A stretch of DNA of 37,581 bases from a virus. Shown here piece after piece: positions 25,003 to 31,626 of this stretch (position 1 is the first letter of the stretch; each line of letters begins with the position of its first letter). The translations under genes were made by a program, and so were the position numbers. Location of the stretch: positions 1 to 37,581 of the IMG/VR virus record IMGVR_UViG_3300009104_000053, one strand, 5' to 3'. Under the pieces are notes generated by a model. It did no database searches, was not told where the DNA came from, and worked only from the letters and a program-made list of their open reading frames with translations.

Positions 25003-26280
25003 TTATTCTCCGTGTATTCTATATTCGTTTACTGCTAAACTTTGTGCTGTTGCTTTTTGTCTAGGCAAATCAGTAATCGACAGAGCCATATATCTTGCGG
25101 CATCTGCTGCATGACTACTCCAATCCTTTACTGGTTTATTACTAAACATTTTCATCTTCTCGTTATATTTTCGATGATGGTGTCTTAAAGCATCTACTAA
25201 TGGTTTTGTGTTTTCTCCGTCAAACCAACACTTAGGTAAAACCATCTTTAAGCTGTGGATACCATCTTCTAAATTTATTTTAGGTAAAATCTTAAACCTT
25301 ATTCCTAATTGGTAAGCTACCTCTCTTCTGGTCTTACCCGTTGAAAATTCTGTTACTTCTATGTCATGTGGCGCAAAGTGTTCCCCATAGACATAATCTT
25401 TATCTTTTACGACTTGAACATAATGCGGCAACCCTTCTCGGTTGTTTTCATAATAATCAATTATTAAAATCTGGTTCCCCAGTAATTGATAGAAAACTAT
25501 TGCTGTACTATCGTCAACTCCAAGATCCCAGGCAGTATGAACCATTAATGCTGGGTCGTATGCAATTCTAGTTATTTGTTTTTTTTCTTCTAAAGATTTT
25601 ATAATTTCTCCATATACTGCTCCTTCGATATTTGCAATCCAATCGCACTCAAATTCTTGCTTAAATTTTGCATCTCCCATTTGAGCTTTAGCAGCATCTA
25701 ATTCCTCTTGGTCGATAATCCCTGTCTCGCTGGCTTTCGCAGTATAAGCTAACCAGGTTGGATCAGATTGTGCGTGCTGGTATAAATCATAAAATATATT
25801 ACTCATTCCAGCTGGTGTCGAAATAAAATAACAAAAACCTTTTCTATCTGATAGAGCGGGTCTAATAATTTCATTCCATAATATCGGGTTCATCTGTGAA
25901 CACTCATCCACACAAACCCCGTCTGCATATATTCCTCTAATTTTATCTGGATCCTCACTAGATAATAATTGTATTCTAGCTCCTGTCGCAAAATCGCACC
26001 TTAATTCAGTTTCGTTAAAAGTAGTTCCTGGTATACAGCTTGCGTACTGTTTTAAATAATCCCAGCATACCCTTTTAATAGATACAAAGGTTGGTCCAAT
26101 AAGATAATACCTTGGGTTCTTTTTATCATTTGTAAGAGCTTTCTTCATCAAATGTAAAATAACCAGTATAGTCTTGCCAAACCTCCTATGGCAGTTCAAC
26201 ACCGCAAATCTATGATTATCTAAATCATTATGCAGTTTTGCCTGTAGGGGTCTTGGAACATAAGGTATTTCTATGTGCAT
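25003..26280 (-). CDS. terL: Terminase large subunit, 425 aa
   Basis: ATPase part: Walker A CHRRFGKT (30-37), Walker B GVCVDE (121-126) and coupling motif ISTPAG (153-158). Nuclease part: WDLGVDD (251-257) supplies the first acidic residues and SSHAADAARY (388-397) the last, with D306 in between. It packages DNA through the portal and cuts it. The start is coupled by TAATG to a 32-aa membrane protein. TerS is not adjacent; it lies about 2.2 kb away behind an accessory island. Confidence 0.95.
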   Translation of the reverse strand: MHIEIPYVPRPLQAKLHNDLDNHRFAVLNCHRRFGKTILVILHLMKKALTNDKKNPRYYLIGPTFVSIKRVCWDYLKQYASCIPGTTFNETELRCDFATGARIQLLSSEDPDKIRGIYADGVCVDECSQMNPILWNEIIRPALSDRKGFCYFISTPAGMSNIFYDLYQHAQSDPTWLAYTAKASETGIIDQEELDAAKAQMGDAKFKQEFECDWIANIEGAVYGEIIKSLEEKKQITRIAYDPALMVHTAWDLGVDDSTAIVFYQLLGNQILIIDYYENNREGLPHYVQVVKDKDYVYGEHFAPHDIEVTEFSTGKTRREVAYQLGIRFKILPKINLEDGIHSLKMVLPKCWFDGENTKPLVDALRHHHRKYNEKMKMFSNKPVKDWSSHAADAARYMALSITDLPRQKATAQSLAVNEYRIHGE

Positions 26281-26378
26281 TATAAAATCGCTAATATAAT
26301 AATTAAAGCTGCAACACCAAGTACGACTTTTTTATGATCGTTCCAATAGTGTTTCACTTCTTGAATAATTAAATCCAT
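26280..26378 (-). CDS. Single-pass membrane microprotein coupled to terL, 32 aa
   Basis: ATG at 26378 follows a very strong AGGGAGGGA site. The protein has a 15-residue polar helix (VKHYWNDHKK) and a membrane helix (about 18-32, VVLGVAALIIILAIL). Its TAA shares a base with the terL ATG, so it may also serve for coupled terL translation. Function unknown. Strong RBS, clean TM and exact coupling make it very likely to be translated. Confidence 0.7.
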   Translation of the reverse strand: MDLIIQEVKHYWNDHKKVVLGVAALIIILAIL

Positions 26379-26387
26379 AATCCCTCC

Positions 26388-26576
26388 CTAGTGAATTGTT
26401 GGTAAATTAAATAACTCTTTAACTGATTGATATTCAATACCACTATTCTTCATTAATTTTTTTAAAAATTTGTTAGCATGGGTTTGATCTTCAAAGCCGT
26501 TTAAGTGAATAATTAAACCCCCCGTATCTTCGGCAGAAAATACCATTGCTGTTATTAATTTGTTTTTTATATCCAT
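26388..26576 (-). CDS. Conserved small hypothetical protein, 62 aa
   Basis: The pattern AMVFSAEDTGGLIIHLNGF (10-28), a helix ANKFLKKLM, and GIEYQSV resemble a small protein found in many marine phages (from memory). The start lies directly downstream of ACACTATG; no clear Shine-Dalgarno is seen, so it might be leaderless or poorly translated. It stands 9 nt before the 32-aa gene in the terL transcript. Confidence 0.65.
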   Translation of the reverse strand: MDIKNKLITAMVFSAEDTGGLIIHLNGFEDQTHANKFLKKLMKNSGIEYQSVKELFNLPTIH

Positions 26577-26893
26577 AGTGTGTCTGTCTGTGCCTGTGTG
26601 CGAAAGTCCCGATATATATATTTATAATTTATGCACCTTGTTTTTGGGTCATACCCGCCTCACGCGCATTGAAATTCTTTCATTTTTCTACAGTTTTTTG
26701 ATCTTTGGTTATCTCAACCGTAAACTATTGAGATATTGCTTAACTTATTTAATCTTTTAAGTGTGTTGTAAGTGTCATTGGTCCCGGAGCTGTAGCATAT
26801 ATGCTGGATCGTACTCCTTAACGCGTAAGATTTCACTCTGGCGCGCTTATAAAGATACGGAGATTCCAACCAAGTCTAACCAGATACAACTAG

Positions 26894-26916
26894 ATCTATT
26901 CGTATCTATTCGTATC
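26894..26916. repeat. Tandem ATCTATTCGT repeat (2.3 copies)
   Basis: Two exact 10-bp copies plus ATC. Each unit is about one helical turn, so it could place a protein on one face of the DNA just upstream of the candidate terL promoter. Confidence 0.7.
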
Positions 26917-26926
26917 AACCAGGCAC

Positions 26927-26961
26927 AAAAAAACCCAGGAGAGATCTCTCTCTCCCAGGTT
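26927..26961 (-). terminator. Intrinsic terminator after the 112-aa gene
   Basis: On the minus strand AACC, a CA/CA internal loop, GGAGAGA, a TCTC loop region and their complements form a 4+7 bp stem (26961-26932), followed by seven T (26933-26927). It ends the transcript of 26973-27311 and isolates it from the terL operon. Confidence 0.8.
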
Positions 26962-26972
26962 AATATATTTAA

Positions 26973-27311
26973 TTAATTATATTTTAATTTAACTTTTCTT
27001 CTCCATTCACTTGCAAAAGAATTTTCTTTAGTTGGAGTAAGTTTATCAAAAACAGTTTTTTTCATATCATAAAAATATGGTCCAACTGTTTCATCCATTA
27101 TTTTAATAAACACTTCTTTGTTTAAATAATCATATCTAATTAAACCAATTACAGCAATCACTTGATCCTTGTATTTACATGCAGAATATATTGTATATTC
27201 TTTGTCTTCAACATGTTCAATATTAAAATCAATAATTGGCAATGACATATCCATTTTAAACGCATCAACAACTGATGGTTTTTTATTGTATTGAACTGAT
27301 ATTGTACCCAT
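26973..27311 (-). CDS. Unknown accessory protein, DUF6927-like C-terminus, 112 aa
   Basis: The C-terminal half reads DETVGPYFYD (73-82), KTVFDKLTPT, then EWRRK (102-106), recalling the DETxGPxxY...LxPT...EWR pattern of the DUF6927-type mobile-element proteins. That resemblance is from memory and only moderate. Small alpha/beta protein without membrane segments. It has a perfect AAAGGAGGA site, its own TTGACA/TGTCAA promoter-operator region (27356-27375) and its own terminator, i.e. a one-gene moron-like unit. Function unknown. Confidence 0.75.
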   Translation of the reverse strand: MGTISVQYNKKPSVVDAFKMDMSLPIIDFNIEHVEDKEYTIYSACKYKDQVIAVIGLIRYDYLNKEVFIKIMDETVGPYFYDMKKTVFDKLTPTKENSFASEWRRKVKLKYN

Positions 27312-27355
27312 GTTATTCCTCCTTTTTTTATTTAATAAGGATCAATAACATAGCA

Positions 27356-27375
27356 TTGACAATATGTCAACCTTA
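27356..27375 (-). promoter_or_regulatory. TTGACA-N3-TGTCAA palindrome (operator/promoter a)
   Basis: A perfect 6-3-6 palindrome TTGACAATATGTCAA (27356-27370) upstream of 26973-27311. On the minus strand it is extended to TAAGGTTGACA, shared with the element before 34863. TTGACA itself equals a sigma-70 -35 box; TATTGA at 17 bp is a poor -10. Best read as a repressor operator overlapping a promoter. Confidence 0.6.
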
Positions 27376-27449
27376 AATATGTTTAAATGCGTATTTTTAT
27401 TTTAGTTAATAAAATAACCTTTTTAATTGTTTTTTATGCTAATAAAAAA

Positions 27450-27475
27450 CCCTGGCAAGATCATCTCCGCCAGGG
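27450..27475 (-). terminator. Intrinsic terminator after the 128/80-aa pair
   Basis: CCCTGGC (27450-27456) pairs with GCCAGGG (27469-27475), 12-nt loop. On the minus strand six T follow (27449-27444). It ends the two-gene transcript starting at 28113. Confidence 0.85.
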
Positions 27476-27487
27476 TCTATAATTTTA

Positions 27488-27730
27488 TTATTTTAAATAT
27501 TTTCCGTATTGCTTTTTTAATGGGTTGTTTTTGTCTGTATATTCTGAATTTAATTGAATTACAGCTCCATTTAAGCAAACCGGCAATTCTCTACTTAAAG
27601 ATCCTCCAAATTGAACCTTTTTTGATGATCCAAAGTAAATATCTATATTACTTGAAAAAATATGAATTAATTGCTCCATATTTTCTAAAGTTAGTTTTTT
27701 TGCAATCTCAACTACTTCTTTATTTGTCAT
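27488..27730 (-). CDS. Unknown accessory protein, 80 aa
   Basis: Start MTNKEVVEIAKKL at 27730, chosen because GGGAGG lies 7 nt upstream and the ATG overlaps the preceding stop as ATGA. A helical N-terminal half (2-30) is followed by a short beta-like middle (FGGSLSRELPVCL) and a basic tail. It forms a two-gene unit with 27727-28113, ended by a terminator. Two coupled small genes under their own operator could be toxin/antitoxin, anti-restriction or superinfection functions, but none is recognised. Confidence 0.7.
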   Translation of the reverse strand: MTNKEVVEIAKKLTLENMEQLIHIFSSNIDIYFGSSKKVQFGGSLSRELPVCLNGAVIQLNSEYTDKNNPLKKQYGKYLK

Positions 27731-28113
27731 TGAGACACCTCCCAATTTTGTTGAGACATTACATAAACATAAAACTCATCTCCTCCTAGAAATTTATGTA
27801 AATCCCAATTATCAAAATGATGAGATTTCAACCTTTTAAGATTTTTAAAAAATCCTAGTATTGCAGCTCTATTGTTGTTTATATTGTACTTACAGCCTTG
27901 TAATTGAAATTTAATCTTTTCAATATGTCTGTTCGGTACATATACAGAGAACCAATTAAAAGCATCATCAAAAAACTTCTTTTTATTTGACTTGCCTGGA
28001 AGAGATTTAAAAGTGAAATATCTCTTTCCTTTGTTCTCCGGTTTATATTTACAACTTACAACATCTTTTCCAGCTATTATAAATTGCTTTGGCTCGTTTA
28101 ATTGTTGATTCAT
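27727..28113 (-). CDS. Unknown accessory protein, 128 aa
   Basis: ATG at 28113 chosen: GGAGG is 9 nt upstream, whereas the longer reading from 28176 would run through a structured leader. Alpha/beta, basic and aromatic protein with KRYFTFKSLPGKSNKKKFFDD (30-49 region), YVPNRHIEKIKF, and DLHKFLGGDEFYVYV. No known family. It is preceded by a 14-bp hairpin leader, a TATAAT box with a TTGACA/TGTCAA operator, and an iteron array; it is coupled to 27488-27730. Confidence 0.75.
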   Translation of the reverse strand: MNQQLNEPKQFIIAGKDVVSCKYKPENKGKRYFTFKSLPGKSNKKKFFDDAFNWFSVYVPNRHIEKIKFQLQGCKYNINNNRAAILGFFKNLKRLKSHHFDNWDLHKFLGGDEFYVYVMSQQNWEVSQ

Positions 28114-28132
28114 ATGTTCAACCTCCTTTATA

Positions 28133-28186
28133 TTGACCCGTTGCGCTATCACTTCGCTTAGAGCAAATCTTCGCACAACGGATCAA
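28133..28186 (-). ncRNA. Structured leader RNA with 14-bp stem before the 128-aa gene
   Basis: Arms 28186-28173 and 28146-28133 pair over 14 bp (two G-U), enclosing 26 nt with an inner 6-bp hairpin (28167-28162 with 28158-28153, 3-nt loop). The stem ends about 10 nt before GGAGG, so folding could gate ribosome access or act as a 5' stabiliser. No T-tract follows, so it is not a terminator. It does not match a riboswitch I know. Confidence 0.6.
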
Positions 28187-28198
28187 TTAAAGAAATAT

Positions 28199-28244
28199 AT
28201 TATAATTGACAATCTGTCAACTATTAATATGGATAGTTGTCAAC
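28199..28244 (-). promoter_or_regulatory. Promoter with TTGACA/TGTCAA operator pair (b)
   Basis: Minus strand: GTTGACAAC (28244-28236), then TTGACAGATTGTCAA (28220-28206, perfect 6-3-6 palindrome), then TATAAT (28204-28199). The palindrome fills the -10 to -35 spacer, so a bound protein would block the polymerase. Sites are 23 bp apart. It drives the pair 28113-27488. Confidence 0.6.
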
Positions 28245-28287
28245 TTTATTTATTAATCCAAATAATACCTATTTTATAATAATTCTA

Positions 28288-28440
28288 ATCTAGCTTTAAT
28301 TAAATGAGACTAGCAATTTTATTCTAGTCTTTATTAAATGAGACTAGCTTTTATATGAGACTAGCAATTTTATGAGACTAGCAAAAATCATCTAGTCTTA
28401 ATTAATTGAAACTAGCAATTATATGAGACTAGCAAAATTA
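28288..28440. repeat. 17-bp iteron array, nine units
   Basis: TGAGACTAGC or its inverse recurs every 17 bp without a gap. Direct units start at 28305, 28339, 28356, 28373, 28407 (TGAAACTAGC) and 28424. Inverted units (CTAGTCTT) lie at 28322 and 28390, with a degenerate one at 28288 (ATCTAGCTTT). Each ends in an A/T-rich 7-mer. The array stands between the end of terS and an A/T-rich operator region. Candidate roles: replication origin, TerS pac site or partition site. Confidence 0.85.
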
Positions 28441-28446
28441 TTGGAT

Positions 28447-28902
28447 CTATTTTACCATTTCATTAGAGTTTGGTATTCTTTTAAAATTCTCCGTTGATAC
28501 CTGGTCCACAATCTCTTTAACCGGTAACATATCTTTTTTCTCATCTGGTCTACCCCATGAAATAGTTAAAGTAGTGTCTGTTTTTTGCTCTATCTTTTGT
28601 TTATCTCCAAATGTAGTAGACAATAATCTACTCGCTAACCATCTAATATGATTATATCTCTCACGCATCCAATGAACTTCTTGCGGTGTTTTTGGAGTAT
28701 CCATATCTTCAGCTATTTTATCAAGTAATGTCCAAACTCCCATTTGTCTTGCATCCATAACTTTCTTTTGTACTTCATCATCAGTTCTACACCATTTATA
28801 TACGGTTGAGACATCCGGCATATTTTTTGATTTACAGATTGTACTTAACGGCTTGCCAAGTTCTAATTGTTTGATGATTTCTCTAATTTGTTTTTGATCC
28901 AT
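28447..28902 (-). CDS. terS: Terminase small subunit-like (Sf6 type), 151 aa
   Basis: The N-terminal HTH (about 8-45: LGKPLSTICKSKNMPDVSTVYKW) and a following helical ring part (DARQMGVWTLLDKI; MRERYNHIRWLASRLL) match Sf6-type small terminases. The C-terminal part is variable as usual. It binds the packaging start and activates TerL. Its 3' end lies 7 bp from the iteron array. Overlaps the upstream HGG gene by 40 nt. Not adjacent to TerL, which is unusual. Confidence 0.8.
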   Translation of the reverse strand: MDQKQIREIIKQLELGKPLSTICKSKNMPDVSTVYKWCRTDDEVQKKVMDARQMGVWTLLDKIAEDMDTPKTPQEVHWMRERYNHIRWLASRLLSTTFGDKQKIEQKTDTTLTISWGRPDEKKDMLPVKEIVDQVSTENFKRIPNSNEMVK

Positions 28903-29123
28903 TGTCTTAATTGATCTTCTGAATAATTTTTAAATTGTTTTAAATGTTTTAAAGATTTAACTTTACCCTCTATGGTTCTTGCTCCGGTAGAAGCTCCTCC
29001 ATGGAACTTGCAACGGAACTTACCAGACTTCATCAGCTTACCTTTACACTTACATTGAACAGTATAATTGCTGCCTCTAGTATAACTTTCGCAAGGGATT
29101 TTTTGTAACGGTCTACCAACCAC
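28863..29123 (-). CDS. HGGxSTG-motif small zinc-type protein, 86 aa
   Basis: C11, C24-x-C26 and C38-x2-H41 lead into HGGASTGARTIEGK (41-54), a motif recurring in small phage and bacterial proteins of unknown function, often next to the small terminase (from memory). A zinc site is plausible. The C-terminus is basic and helical. No nuclease assignment is made. Confidence 0.75.
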   Translation of the reverse strand: MVGRPLQKIPCESYTRGSNYTVQCKCKGKLMKSGKFRCKFHGGASTGARTIEGKVKSLKHLKQFKNYSEDQLRQWIKNKLEKSSNN

Positions 29124-29141
29124 AGTATATAGTTCCTATTA

Positions 29142-29549
29142 TTAAATTTTGTCTATCTTGTCTATAAGAGATTTATCCAAAATAAATTCTAAATTAATTA
29201 TTGCTTTTATATATCTCCTCTTAATCGTAACTCGATGGCAAGAATACATTTTAGCCAAAGCTACCCAGGAATACTTTCTTGCTCTGGACCAAACTAGCTT
29301 TCTATCCTTTAATTCAACTTTAGGCAGTAAATCAATGGCTAATAGCCAGCAATCAATTTGTTTACTATTAGCTCGTAATTTTAGCTTTTTAGTCGTATTC
29401 CAGTAGCCATAATCCTTTGGCTCATAAGTAATATCCCGTAATATTTTGTACATTGAGGGATTTGTGGGTCTGGGTAAACCTGGCATAAACCGTTCAGCCG
29501 TGCCAGCAGTATCCAAAATATCAATTATTTTAGCAGCTCTTAATTTCAT
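29142..29549 (-). CDS. DUF6362-like HTH protein, 135 aa
   Basis: The C-terminal half has KLVWSRARKYSWVALAKMY (83-101) followed by SCHRVTIKRRYIKAI, a sigma-region-4-like HTH typical of DUF6362-type phage proteins. The N-terminal helix (1-20) and PGLPRPTNP follow the same plan. DNA binding near packaging or replication is likely. The start overlaps the initiator-like gene by 4 nt. Confidence 0.7.
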   Translation of the reverse strand: MKLRAAKIIDILDTAGTAERFMPGLPRPTNPSMYKILRDITYEPKDYGYWNTTKKLKLRANSKQIDCWLLAIDLLPKVELKDRKLVWSRARKYSWVALAKMYSCHRVTIKRRYIKAIINLEFILDKSLIDKIDKI

Positions 29550-30154
29550 GCCACCTTCTCGATGGCATTAAACTTTTTTATAGGTTTATCCTTATTATAT
29601 GATGAAACTATTTTAATAGGTTCCTTCTTAAATGTATGTTTGCGGATTAAATTCCCTTTTTTACTTCTATATTCGACATAATGACCCTCACGACCACATT
29701 CTATATATGTTTCCCCTTCATATTCTATAGATTGTTTAGCAACCCCCCTGTTCGAGAATGCTCTATTATAGTTATTCCTATTATTAGATCTATACTGGTT
29801 ATATATATATGGTTTTATTAATAAGTCTCTTTTAGACACCTCACTGGTCTCTGTGAGAGACTTCACTCTATTTAGCCTTAATTTCTCTAACTCCAACTGT
29901 TGTGTCAATAAATACAAATTAGTCGAAGATAGCCGTTTTATTGTTATTAACTTTTGTTTGGCAAGGTTGGAAATGGCTCGATGAATACTACTACGAGATA
30001 ACCCCGTTTCCTTCTTCAATGTCGCATATCGAGGATAGGCTTTCCCATCCTTTTTACCCATATAACAAACCAGCGCAAAATAAACTATCTTATCAATAGC
30101 TGATAGCTTTTTATTAAATATGATATTTCTATCGCCTACAAAGAATAAACTCAT
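29546..30154 (-). CDS. Winged-helix replication-initiator-like protein, 202 aa
   Basis: Residues 15-75 form a HTH_36-type winged helix: KLSAIDKIVYFAL, YPRYATLKKETGLSRSSIHRAISNL, then KQKLITIKR. Such domains open phage O/RepA-like replication initiators. The rest is basic, with no helicase motifs, so it would recruit host machinery. The iteron array 1.1 kb downstream is a candidate target. It could equally be a transcription regulator. Confidence 0.7.
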   Translation of the reverse strand: MSLFFVGDRNIIFNKKLSAIDKIVYFALVCYMGKKDGKAYPRYATLKKETGLSRSSIHRAISNLAKQKLITIKRLSSTNLYLLTQQLELEKLRLNRVKSLTETSEVSKRDLLIKPYIYNQYRSNNRNNYNRAFSNRGVAKQSIEYEGETYIECGREGHYVEYRSKKGNLIRKHTFKKEPIKIVSSYNKDKPIKKFNAIEKVA

Positions 30155-30537
30155 CTCTTCCCCTCACAAATAAGATCGTGCCGTTCCTGGAGTAATTGCA
30201 TCACTTGCAACCAACCATCCGGTAGCATAAACATTTCCTCCGATCTCCAAGGTGTTAGTTGCTTAATTCTAAAGGATGTAATACTGGTCCCATCCACCTT
30301 ATAAAAAACCAGGAAACTTGGTAGACCAGCTAATTCGGCTAATTTCTTTGTAGTTGTAGTTGCTTTATAAGTTTGTCCAACATCAAAAGCAGTTTCAGCT
30401 AGATACAAAGGAGCTTTACATTTTAAACAAATACCCGTTGCATCAATATCTATCATACCCAATTTTTCGGTAAGTGATCTGTGCCAGAGTGAATAAGCTG
30501 AAAACTTTACATCCTTATAATAAATATCTCTAGCCAT
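30151..30537 (-). CDS. PD-(D/E)XK-like hypothetical protein, 128 aa
   Basis: Start MARDIYYKDV at 30537 preferred over the ATG at 30555, which lies inside the previous gene. Residues WHR (18-20), MIDID (28-32), C37-x2-C40 and LAET (46-49) followed by a helix and SFLVFYK resemble the core of small restriction-fold nucleases in marine phages, although the usual E-x-K lysine is not clearly placed. Nuclease activity is uncertain. Confidence 0.65.
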   Translation of the reverse strand: MARDIYYKDVKFSAYSLWHRSLTEKLGMIDIDATGICLKCKAPLYLAETAFDVGQTYKATTTTKKLAELAGLPSFLVFYKVDGTSITSFRIKQLTPWRSEEMFMLPDGWLQVMQLLQERHDLICEGKR

Positions 30538-30541
30538 ATTA

Positions 30542-30856
30542 TTATTTCTTACCATTAATCTTTATGTAATTTTGTTGGTAATCTGAAACTTGTTTTGCTA
30601 GCTTTTTATTATCTTCCTTAACTTCGTCTAATTCTTTTCTTAATTCTCCATTTAATTTTTTATGACCATTGCTGATTATTTGAAAGTTAGAGTTTTCCTC
30701 GCTTAGTCTATCTATTTCTTTTTTAAGAGTTGCTATCTCTCCCTCATACTTTGTAACCTTATTAATCATTAAATGATCCGCCTCGGATTTGATTGCCTCT
30801 TCTTTTGCCAAACCTTCATTAATCTTGGCTAACTCTTTATCTAAAAAATCAGCCAT
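30542..30856 (-). CDS. Coiled-coil protein, 104 aa
   Basis: Start MADFLDKELAKI at 30856, with GGGGAG 7 nt upstream; the ATG at 30883 lacks such a site. Nearly the whole chain is heptad-like Lys/Glu helix (10-95). No domain is recognised; it may be a structural or scaffolding helper for its neighbours. Confidence 0.7.
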   Translation of the reverse strand: MADFLDKELAKINEGLAKEEAIKSEADHLMINKVTKYEGEIATLKKEIDRLSEENSNFQIISNGHKKLNGELRKELDEVKEDNKKLAKQVSDYQQNYIKINGKK

Positions 30857-31112
30857 AACAAAACTCCCCATCGCAATAATCACAAAGCAATAAGCTCTCT
30901 CCTTTGTAACCTTCTTTTAAAATATCATTAGATGGATGATCTATTTCACAACATCCAGCATGCATAGCTTTTGGATATTTATTTACATAACTCATCCAAA
31001 CTTTACAAAATCGTTCCCATTCTAATTTATAAGGATCCTCTACTATTTGATTTTGTGTTTCTTTAGGAAATAAAAGTAGAGCTGCAACAATAAATAAAAA
31101 TAATATTTTCAT
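30849..31112 (-). CDS. Secreted cysteine-rich small protein, 87 aa
   Basis: A signal peptide-like start (MKILFLFIVAALLLFP, 1-16), then C36, C54, C55, C77, C80 and C85 in a mature part of about 65 residues, which may be disulphide-linked in the periplasm or bind metal (CDYC at 77-80). A secreted protein in an early operon suggests a cell-surface or superinfection role, but this is only inference. Confidence 0.65.
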   Translation of the reverse strand: MKILFLFIVAALLLFPKETQNQIVEDPYKLEWERFCKVWMSYVNKYPKAMHAGCCEIDHPSNDILKEGYKGESLLLCDYCDGEFCYG

Positions 31113-31402
31113 TTAATCACTATCTCCGTAACCTCCTGTACCCAAGCTCCAGGAATAGTGTTTGTATTACCAACAGTTAAAGATCCATCCTCTACATCTA
31201 TTGAATAATCGGCAAAAATTGTAAGTAGTTCTTTTGTTTGAATTAATTTATGACCCTTTGAAATACAAACTGCGGGTTTTAACTTTTTAGCTTTCTCAAC
31301 TGTCATCCAGGAATTATCCGCCAAGGTGTCGAACCACCTAACTTCAACAAATGGATAATCTTCTATGTTGCCAGTTATTTTTTTTTCTTTTTTTCTATTC
31401 AT
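31109..31402 (-). CDS. Conserved phage hypothetical protein, 97 aa
   Basis: The pattern FVEVRWFDTLADNSWMTVEKA (18-37), then ICISKG-type and IFADYS (63-68), IPGAWV (83-88) is a recurrent small phage protein of unknown function (from memory). Beta-rich. It begins 8 nt inside the XRE gene, so it is translated from the same transcript. Confidence 0.7.
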   Translation of the reverse strand: MNRKKEKKITGNIEDYPFVEVRWFDTLADNSWMTVEKAKKLKPAVCISKGHKLIQTKELLTIFADYSIDVEDGSLTVGNTNTIPGAWVQEVTEIVIK

Positions 31403-31592
31403 AAAAGCTAGAAGGTTTGACTTTTCCTTTGGTTTTTTCGGAGATCAGTTTCATAAATTCTGGTCGAGGTATCCTCTCCTTGTTGCACCAACGAAATACA
31501 GTTGATCCAGGAGATGTGCCTTTAATTCCTAAAAATTCAGCTAGCTTTTTATGTGATAGGTTTTTTGATTTTCTAAATGTTTCTAATTGCAT
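31395..31592 (-). CDS. XRE/Cro-type regulator, 65 aa
   Basis: A compact HTH: FRKSKNLSHKKLAEFLGIKG (6-25), a turn, then TVFRWCNKERIPRPEFM as the recognition region. Size equals Cro/CII-like proteins. It is the first gene of the leftward operon and divergent from the exonuclease/integrase transcript, the place of the lysogeny switch. A -10 TATAAG ends 6 nt before the ATG, so the mRNA is probably leaderless. Confidence 0.8.
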   Translation of the reverse strand: MQLETFRKSKNLSHKKLAEFLGIKGTSPGSTVFRWCNKERIPRPEFMKLISEKTKGKVKPSSFYE

Positions 31593-31626
31593 GATTTGCT
31601 TATATGGATAATTACCAATTTGACAA
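31593..31626 (-). promoter_or_regulatory. Leaderless promoter of the XRE gene
   Basis: TTGTCA (31626-31621), 16-bp spacer, TATAAG (31604-31599), then six bases to ATG. Transcription would start at or next to the A of the start codon, as for lambda cI from PRM. No Shine-Dalgarno exists. Confidence 0.7.

Larger units (their letters stand above)
26577..26972. other. 396-bp non-coding region upstream of the terL transcript
   Basis: No credible gene is found. The region is richer in G+C than its surroundings. It contains a terminator for the gene to its right (26927-26961), 2.3 tandem copies of ATCTATTCGT (26894-26916), a 12-bp palindrome AGCATATATGCT (26794-26805), and a possible minus promoter (TTGGTT at 26873-26868, 16 bp, TATAAG at 26851-26846) that would drive the terL operon. 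No tRNA cloverleaf is seen. It may be a long leader, an ncRNA or an attachment-like site. Confidence 0.5.

Noticed and set aside
26577-26972. tRNA gene or tRNA-type attP
   Set aside because: No T-loop GTTCGA-type element or cloverleaf found on either strand; none near the integrase either.
26560-26976. Two plus-strand reading frames (66 and 71 aa)
   Set aside because: Low-complexity or cysteine-odd translations, no ribosome sites, and they run through a minus-strand terminator and candidate promoter.
27427-27789. Plus-strand frame of 120 aa
   Set aside because: It is antisense to the 80-aa gene, which has a strong ribosome site, ATGA coupling and a terminator on the minus strand.
28114-28176. 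N-terminal extension of the 128-aa gene
   Set aside because: The extra residues are encoded by the hairpin leader; the GGAGG-preceded ATG at 28113 is much better.
28288-28440. CRISPR array
   Set aside because: Units are 17 bp with no separate spacers and mixed orientation, and no cas genes are present.
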